Source: Novosphingobium ovatum
GTDB lineage: Bacteria > Pseudomonadota > Alphaproteobacteria > Sphingomonadales > Sphingomonadaceae
DNA length: 64,000 nt
Reading direction: 5' to 3'
Assembly: GCF_009909235.1 (NCBI RefSeq)
Contig: NZ_JAAAPO010000006.1
Location: 1 to 64,000, forward strand
A model generated the notes under the pieces. That model was not told where the DNA came from. It searched no databases and saw nothing but the letters and a program-made list of their open reading frames with translations. The position numbers and the translations under genes were made by a program. This document shows, piece after piece, positions 58,904 to 64,000 of the stretch; position 1 is the stretch's first letter; each line of letters opens with the position of its first letter.

Positions 58904-61300
58904 TCAGAAGCGAACGGTGCCTTGCAGCTGAACCGTGCGCGGCAGATTGACAAAGCCCAGCGTGTCGGCCGCGCTGTTGGGCGCGTCGATCGCCCCGCCC
59001 ACGATAAAGCGGTTGGTGATGTTCTTGCCAATCAGGGCGATTTCGTAACGGTCATCGACCGTCTTCAACCGCAGCGACGCATCCAGCGAGACATAGGCGT
59101 CCTGACGCGAGTTCGGCTTGCCAAAGGCCGAGGCCAGATAGGCGCCCGAATAGCGCGCATCGATCGAGAAGCCGCTCTTCCAGCCACGCGACACCTCGGC
59201 CTCGTAACTGATGCCCAGCGAGCCGGTCCAGTCCGGCGCCACCGCCGTCGGCGTGCCCGACAGGTTCTGCGCGTCCGCGCCATGGAAGGTCAAACCACCC
59301 GCGCCGCAACCCGTCGCCACCGTCTGCCCGCCATAGCAAGGCGCGACATAGTTGGTGTAACGCGCCCGGTTATAGTTGACCGAGCCATGCACGTTCAGCC
59401 CGGCCACCGCGCGCGGGGCATATTCGAACTCAACCTCGACGCCCTTGGTCCGTGCGCCACCGGCATTGGTGGTGATAAAGGCAAAGGTCGTGGCGTTGAA
59501 GAAGTCGACCTGCAGATCCTTGTACAGGTACGAATAGAGCGCGATGTTCAGGCGCAGCTGACGGTCCATCAGCGTGCTCTTGAAGCCCACTTCAAAGCCG
59601 GCCGCGGTTTCCGGGTTGAACGCGACGTCGCTGGCCACCGTCGTCGCGCTGACAAAGCCCGAGTTCGAGAAACCGCCCGACTTGTAGGCGGTCTTGTACG
59701 CGGCATACAGCGTCAGATCACGCGTCGGCTTCCACGTCAGCGTGGCTTCGGGCGACCAGTTGTCCCACGCCTGATTGGCCACAACCGGGCGGTTTTGCAG
59801 GAACAGGCCCTGCAGCGCCAGGTTGATATAGGGGTGGGTCAGATAGCTGTCCTTGGTCTCGTGCGTATAGCGCACGCCCGCGGCGGCAGTGACATTGGGC
59901 ACGATCTTCCATTCCACCTGACCATAGGTGGTGATCGTCTCGCCATCGGTTTCCGACCGCTTGTAATAGCCCAGATATTTGTAGGCTGCCGGCGCGCTGC
60001 TGTCCGAAATGCCACCGAACGAGCCGCTCTGCGTGTGGTTCCGCTTGGTCGACTGGTACAATACGCCCCACATCAGGTTGACCGGCGCGTCAAACTTGGT
60101 CTGGGCGCGAAATTCGGTCGAGAAGGCGTTGTACACCGAATGCTCGGTCGATGGGGCCGAAAGCGGATCGGCGGCCGAAACGATCGTGCAGTCGCAGGCC
60201 CACTGGTTGACGTTCTTGTTATAGTTGGTGATCAGCGTCAGGTTCAGGTGATCGAGGCTGTAATCCACCTGACCGGTGATCGCCCAGCTGCGGTACTGAT
60301 TGTACAGGCTGCCATCCGCGCGCGAGAACGGGTTGGCGCCTGCCAGATCGGCCGGGAAATAGTTCTGATAGACAGTGAACGTCTTGGCACAGCGGATCGA
60401 GGGGTTTGCGCCAAAGGTGCCGTTGGGATTGCCGCAGGCATAAGGCACATAGTTCCAGCTGTTGTTGTCGTTGTCATCCATCGACGCGTTGGCGCGCAGC
60501 GTCATGGTCAGACGGCTGGTCGGCTTGTACTGCAACGTCACGCGGCCGATCAGGGCACGCGCGCCGGGGTTGTCGCTGGTCAGCGCGGGGGCGAAATGCG
60601 GGGTGGTGATGCCGGTCGCCACGTCAAAGGTGGAATAGGTCTTGTTCAGACCGCCATTGGCGAAATAGCCGCCAAACATCTTGGACCCGCGCAGCGCCAC
60701 GCGGATGCCCAGCGTGTCGGACAGCGGGCCCGAGGCCATCACCTCGCCCACCACTTCGCGCGCCTTCATTTCATAGCCGACGCGGGCCATATATTCGGCA
60801 TGGGTGGTCGGATCAGCGCTTTTCAGCGAGATCACACCAGCCGTGGCGTTCTTGCCAAAGAACAGCGCCTGCGGCCCTTTGAGCATTTCGACGCTGCCAA
60901 GATCCAGGAAGCCCTCGTTGATGACGCGGCCCTGACCGTAATAGACACCGTCCAGAATGACCGCCACCGACTGCTCGATGCCGATCGAGCTGGCCGAAGA
61001 CCCGATGCCGCGCAGCGTCAACTGCGCGCCCGAACCGTTCGAGGCGCGCCCGATGGTGAACTGCGGCGTCTGGGTCGAGATCTTCTCCAGATTGGTCATG
61101 TCATATTTCTGGATCTGCGCGGCGGAAATCGCGGTGACGGCCACGGGCACGTCCTGCATGTTTTCCACCTTGCGGCGAGCGGTCACGACAATATCAGACA
61201 GGCCACCCTGAGCAGGGGCGTCCTGTGCCGCGGCCGTCACAGGAAAAGCGACAGCACTGGCAGCCAACATCGCCAGATAACGCGAACGGAATGTCTTCAC
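58904..61300 (-). CDS. TonB-dependent outer-membrane receptor, second
   Basis: 798 residues from GTG 61300, which has GGAGGG upstream and directly begins the signal peptide (VKTFRSRYLAMLAASAVAF). The plug includes DIVVTARRKVENMQDVPVAV and VEMLKGPQALFFGKNATAG; the barrel ends in RTVQLQGTVRF. The longer ORF (to 61420) runs through the promoter and is rejected. Likely imports the substrate of the SDR and SnoaL genes that follow. Confidence 0.93.
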   Translation of the reverse strand: MKTFRSRYLAMLAASAVAFPVTAAAQDAPAQGGLSDIVVTARRKVENMQDVPVAVTAISAAQIQKYDMTNLEKISTQTPQFTIGRASNGSGAQLTLRGIGSSASSIGIEQSVAVILDGVYYGQGRVINEGFLDLGSVEMLKGPQALFFGKNATAGVISLKSADPTTHAEYMARVGYEMKAREVVGEVMASGPLSDTLGIRVALRGSKMFGGYFANGGLNKTYSTFDVATGITTPHFAPALTSDNPGARALIGRVTLQYKPTSRLTMTLRANASMDDNDNNSWNYVPYACGNPNGTFGANPSIRCAKTFTVYQNYFPADLAGANPFSRADGSLYNQYRSWAITGQVDYSLDHLNLTLITNYNKNVNQWACDCTIVSAADPLSAPSTEHSVYNAFSTEFRAQTKFDAPVNLMWGVLYQSTKRNHTQSGSFGGISDSSAPAAYKYLGYYKRSETDGETITTYGQVEWKIVPNVTAAAGVRYTHETKDSYLTHPYINLALQGLFLQNRPVVANQAWDNWSPEATLTWKPTRDLTLYAAYKTAYKSGGFSNSGFVSATTVASDVAFNPETAAGFEVGFKSTLMDRQLRLNIALYSYLYKDLQVDFFNATTFAFITTNAGGARTKGVEVEFEYAPRAVAGLNVHGSVNYNRARYTNYVAPCYGGQTVATGCGAGGLTFHGADAQNLSGTPTAVAPDWTGSLGISYEAEVSRGWKSGFSIDARYSGAYLASAFGKPNSRQDAYVSLDASLRLKTVDDRYEIALIGKNITNRFIVGGAIDAPNSAADTLGFVNLPRTVQLQGTVRF

Positions 61301-61399
61301 TCTATCCCTCCCATTATTATGGTCTGGATTGGGCGCAGCCGTCCGCCGCCGCGAATCCGCCATGGATACGCGGGCGCGCCGTTCACACACCCTTCCCGA

Positions 61400-61416
61400 C
61401 CTTAGTTTAACTAAGG
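61400..61416. promoter_or_regulatory. 17-bp palindromic operator before the second TonB receptor
   Basis: CCTTAGTT-T-AACTAAGG is a perfect 8+8 inverted repeat 100 bp upstream of the TonB GTG and about 65 bp after the TetR gene stop. It is unlike the operator before the first receptor, so the two receptors are probably under different regulators. Confidence 0.75.
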
Positions 61417-61481
61417 CCAATATGAGGGGCTGTGCCGCGATCTGTCAAAGATAATTACAGCGCGCTATAAAAAAGGTCAGG

Positions 61482-62171
61482 TCAGCCCGGCGGCGCGAAC
61501 CGCGCGGCCAAAGCGCGCTGGGCGGTGGTGATAGCGTTACGCACGGCCGGCGCGCCCGCCTTGGCATGAGGCATTAGCGTTTCAGCCAGTCGCATTCGCA
61601 AATAGTCAGCCAATTCAGCATCCTGCACATCGCCCTTGGCCCAAAAGCCGACACCCGACACCATCCCCAACTGCACCAGATAGGCCAGCAGATCGACCGG
61701 TGCCGACCCCGCCAGAAACCCCTGCGCCAACATTACCCGCAGCGCATCACCCACATGCCGATTGTACAATCGGTCCAAACCCGTCAGCGCCAGATGGTCA
61801 ATCACCGGCACAGCCAAGGCCCGCGCGGTGTCGGGCGCCTCCAGTGTGACGCTGGCGACCGAATCGCACAAAGCGATCAATCGGGGCCAGCCCGGCTCGG
61901 GCGACATGGCCTCGGCCTGACCAAACACGCTGGCGCTGCGCTCAAATGCGGCGGCGGCCAGCAGACGGTCCTTGCTGCCGAAAATGTTGAACAGGGTCTT
62001 TTCGGTAACGCCGCTGTCGGCGGCAATCGCGCGCATACTGACCGCATCACACCCATGAGCGGTGATCAACTGACGCACACTGGCAAAAATACGCTGGCGG
62101 CGCTCGGCCTGCCGGGGGGTCAACGCACGCCCATTATCGGCGTGGCCAACCATCAAGGGAACCTCTGTCAT
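61482..62171 (-). CDS. TetR-family regulator
   Basis: 229 residues. The HTH is CDAVSMRAIAADSGVTEKTL, then FNIFGSKDRLLAAA. Start at ATG 62171 or 62153. Upstream of the second TonB receptor on the same strand; the palindrome at 61400 is its candidate site. The C-terminal domain would bind the inducing ligand. Confidence 0.85.
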   Translation of the reverse strand: MTEVPLMVGHADNGRALTPRQAERRQRIFASVRQLITAHGCDAVSMRAIAADSGVTEKTLFNIFGSKDRLLAAAAFERSASVFGQAEAMSPEPGWPRLIALCDSVASVTLEAPDTARALAVPVIDHLALTGLDRLYNRHVGDALRVMLAQGFLAGSAPVDLLAYLVQLGMVSGVGFWAKGDVQDAELADYLRMRLAETLMPHAKAGAPAVRNAITTAQRALAARFAPPG

Positions 62172-62272
62172 GCCCCTTGTTTGCACGGCCCCATGTCCCA
62201 AAGCAATCCGGGCGGCCGCGCGATGCACAGGCGGGCGGGCAACGGCGTTACGCCGCCGCCCGCCCTGCCCGA

Positions 62273-63034
62273 TCAGGCAAAATCAATCGGCAGCGGCACG
62301 CGGCGCAGCGTCTGGCCGCCGGTCACGTCGATCAATTGCCCAGTGGTCGACCGCGCCTCGGCCGCCAGCCACAGGGCGGTTTCGGCAATGTCCTCCACGG
62401 TGACAAACTTGCCCAGCGGGATTTCCTTGGCAAAAGCCTTGGTCACCGCTTCCATCTCGAAATAGGCGTCGGTCATGGCGCTGCGGGTAAAGCCGGGCGC
62501 GATGCTGTTGACGCGGATGCCACGCTCACCCAACTCGTTGGCGGCGATGCGCACAGCGGTGTCCGCCCCCGCCTTGGCCCCGGCATAGGCGGCGTAATTG
62601 GGCGCCTGATTGAGCACCGTCATCGACGAAGTGGTGATGATCGAGCCGCCATCCGCCATGGCCAGCGCCATCTGCTTGATGAACAGCACCGCGCCGACAA
62701 AATGCACTTCGCTCGACTTGCGCAGGCCCTCGGCGGTGGATTGCAGCACCGGTTCGGCCACATCCACGCCCGAATAGTTCACCGCCACGTCCAACCGGCC
62801 ATAGGTGTTGATCGCCAGGGCGGCCAGCGCCTCCAGGTCAGCCTCGCTGGTGATGTCACAGGTGGCGCCAATGCCGCCCACACGCGCGGCCAGTGCCGAC
62901 GCCGCATCCCCGCGCCGCGCCGCCAGCACCACCTTGGCCCCCTCCTCGGCAAAGCGGCGGGCCGTGGCAAAGCCCATGCTGCGTTCATCCGACGCGCCCA
63001 GAATGACCGCGACCTTTCCGTCCAACCGTCCCAT
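62273..63034 (-). CDS. SDR-family dehydrogenase
   Basis: 253 residues. VAVILGASDERSMGFATARR is the cofactor motif, of the form seen in enoyl-ACP reductase-like SDRs. Ser in TTSSMTVL, YAGAK and NSIAPGFTRSAM follow. The middle NNAG reads NYSG. AGGATA lies before ATG 63034. Its stop is about 100 bp before the TetR start. Confidence 0.87.
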   Translation of the reverse strand: MGRLDGKVAVILGASDERSMGFATARRFAEEGAKVVLAARRGDAASALAARVGGIGATCDITSEADLEALAALAINTYGRLDVAVNYSGVDVAEPVLQSTAEGLRKSSEVHFVGAVLFIKQMALAMADGGSIITTSSMTVLNQAPNYAAYAGAKAGADTAVRIAANELGERGIRVNSIAPGFTRSAMTDAYFEMEAVTKAFAKEIPLGKFVTVEDIAETALWLAAEARSTTGQLIDVTGGQTLRRVPLPIDFA

Positions 63035-63182
63035 GTGTTTTATCCTTATGTCAGGCCTGCCAAGGAGCAGCGCCGCCCTGATGCCCACACCCGGCGGGTG
63101 CGCCCAGAGTTCGTGGCGTCATGGTGCATCCATTCGCCGCCACCTTCCAACCTGTCCTATTGCGCAGTTCGTGCCTGCCGCC

Positions 63183-63216
63183 CCCGGCCGATGGGCATCG
63201 CCGCCCACCGGCCGGG
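63183..63216 (-). terminator. Strong hairpin after the FAD dehydrogenase
   Basis: CCCGGCCG and CGGCCGGG plus inner TGGGC/GCCCA form a 13-bp imperfect stem. It sits 10 bp past the FAD dehydrogenase stop. No T-tract follows on the minus strand, so termination may be partial. Confidence 0.5.
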
Positions 63217-63225
63217 ATCACAGGA

Positions 63226-64000
63226 TCAGACGTTGGCCAGATGCTGGCCCAGATGCTTGCCCGCGATATAGCCAAAGGTCAGGCCCGGCCCAAGCGTACC
63301 GCCAGCGCCGCCATACACTTCGCCCAGCACGCCCGCCATGACGTTACCCGCCGCATACAGGCCCTGAATGGGATTGTTGTTCCAGTCCAGCACCTGCCCA
63401 TCGGCATTGGTCTTGGGACCACCGCTGGTGCCCAGCGCGCCCGATTCCATCTTGGCCGCATAGAACGGGCCCTGATCGATCACGCCCAGCGTGCGATAGG
63501 GCGGCTCGAAATCCATGTCGCCCCACATATAGAAGTTGTCGTAGGTGTTCTCGCCACGGTGGAAATCCTCATCCTTGCCGTTGCGCACCATCTGGTTGAA
63601 GCGCTCAACCGTGGCGACCAGCCCCTGCGGATCGATACCCGCCTTTTCGGCCAGCTCTTCCAGCGTGTCGCCCTTGACCATAAAGGACGGGGCGGGCGCG
63701 CCGGGCGCCGCGTTAAAGGTCTGATACTTGTCCTTGTTGCGCTGATCGATGACCAGCCAATAGGGCAGGTTGGGATAGGTATGTTCGCCCGCGTCAAACG
63801 CCACCACGGCCTTGCCCATGGCATTGTAATTGGTGGCTTCGTTGATGAAACGCTTGCCCTTGCGGTTGACCAGAATGGCGCCGGGGCGCGCACGCTCGTC
63901 CGAACCCAGCAGATAGTTGGGCTTGGCGCCGCGCTGGGGCTTCATTTCCAGCACGCTCTGCTGCCAGAAGGCGTTCTGCATGTTGCCCAGTTGCGCCCCC
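63226..64000 (-). CDS. KstD-like FAD-dependent dehydrogenase, C-terminal part
   Basis: About 258 residues, cut at the window edge. RKGKRFINEATNYNAMG and the C-terminal GLYAAGNVMAGVLGEVYGG, then GGTLGPGLTFGYIAGKHL, are the fumarate-reductase/3-ketosteroid Delta1-dehydrogenase flavoprotein signature. It abstracts hydrogen from a ketone-bearing ring or a similar alpha,beta position. The N-terminal FAD motif lies outside the window. In this SDR/SnoaL setting a steroid-like or alicyclic ketone substrate is possible but unproven. Confidence 0.82.
   Translation of the reverse strand, partial: GAQLGNMQNAFWQQSVLEMKPQRGAKPNYLLGSDERARPGAILVNRKGKRFINEATNYNAMGKAVVAFDAGEHTYPNLPYWLVIDQRNKDKYQTFNAAPGAPAPSFMVKGDTLEELAEKAGIDPQGLVATVERFNQMVRNGKDEDFHRGENTYDNFYMWGDMDFEPPYRTLGVIDQGPFYAAKMESGALGTSGGPKTNADGQVLDWNNNPIQGLYAAGNVMAGVLGEVYGGAGGTLGPGLTFGYIAGKHLGQHLANV

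Noticed and set aside
58466..61405. 979-codon plus-strand reading frame
   Set aside because: It is antisense to the TonB receptor, whose signal peptide, plug and barrel are clear. The antisense product is Arg/His/Gly-rich with no family character, typical of GC-rich shadow frames.

Overview
The window is high-GC, gene-dense DNA that reads like the chromosome of a sphingomonad-type alphaproteobacterium, probably Novosphingobium or a close relative. The basis is family content: TonB-dependent receptors with FecA/FhuA-like plugs beside SDR, SnoaL and Rieske catabolic genes, an UrcA-family protein and an FeS-type photolyase. Species cannot be read from the window.

Region A (1-9,315) is catabolic. 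Positions 1-5,478 hold a Gfo/Idh/MocA oxidoreductase, an MFS importer, a TetR regulator, a xylose-isomerase-like TIM barrel, a DUF6379 beta-sandwich protein and a GMC flavoprotein. This is the parts list of the known C-glycoside deglycosylation pathway: oxidise the sugar at C3, then cleave the C-C bond with an alpha/beta deglycosidase. Next, transcribed from a near-consensus sigma-70 promoter (8,067-8,095), comes a Tat-exported protein, a 4-cresol-dehydrogenase-like flavoprotein and its cytochrome c, preceded by an HTTM membrane-protein pair.

Region B (9,650-30,088) is an integrated island of about 20.4 kb in tRNA-Thr(CGT). A 46-bp direct repeat of the tRNA 3' end marks both borders. A P4-type integrase lies just inside the left end, and integrase arm-type repeats (GTGCTTACT) lie inside both ends. 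The island carries a HigBA-like toxin-antitoxin pair, an AlpA-like regulator, a P4-type primase-helicase, and a defence block: a 1635-aa single-chain type ISP restriction-modification enzyme, an SF1 helicase fused to a DUF559/Vsr-like nuclease, and an Mrr-type nuclease in one tight operon, followed by a DUF262-HEPN pair. An intact IS5-family element (27,081-28,382, TSD AGCT) sits near the right end.

Region C (30,119-49,361) is mostly housekeeping and stress genes: low-Mr phosphatase, truncated haemoglobin, Dps, 6-phosphogluconolactonase, Nudix, DinB, UrcA, a drug-efflux MFS, an FeS photolyase with DUF2256, an Lrp regulator divergent from an EamA exporter, DUF2339/DUF3999, a flavin monooxygenase with DUF3237, and RecQ.

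Region D (49,396-64,000) is a second catabolic block, almost entirely on the minus strand. It has two TonB receptors, a Rieske oxygenase, four SDRs, four SnoaL-like ORFs (one an in-frame double), a small DMT/SMR transporter, two TetR regulators and a KstD-like FAD dehydrogenase cut by the window edge. A 20-bp palindrome repeated before the first TonB receptor and before the Rieske gene suggests one regulon under the adjacent TetR. A different 17-bp palindrome precedes the second receptor. The substrate is not evident from sequence.
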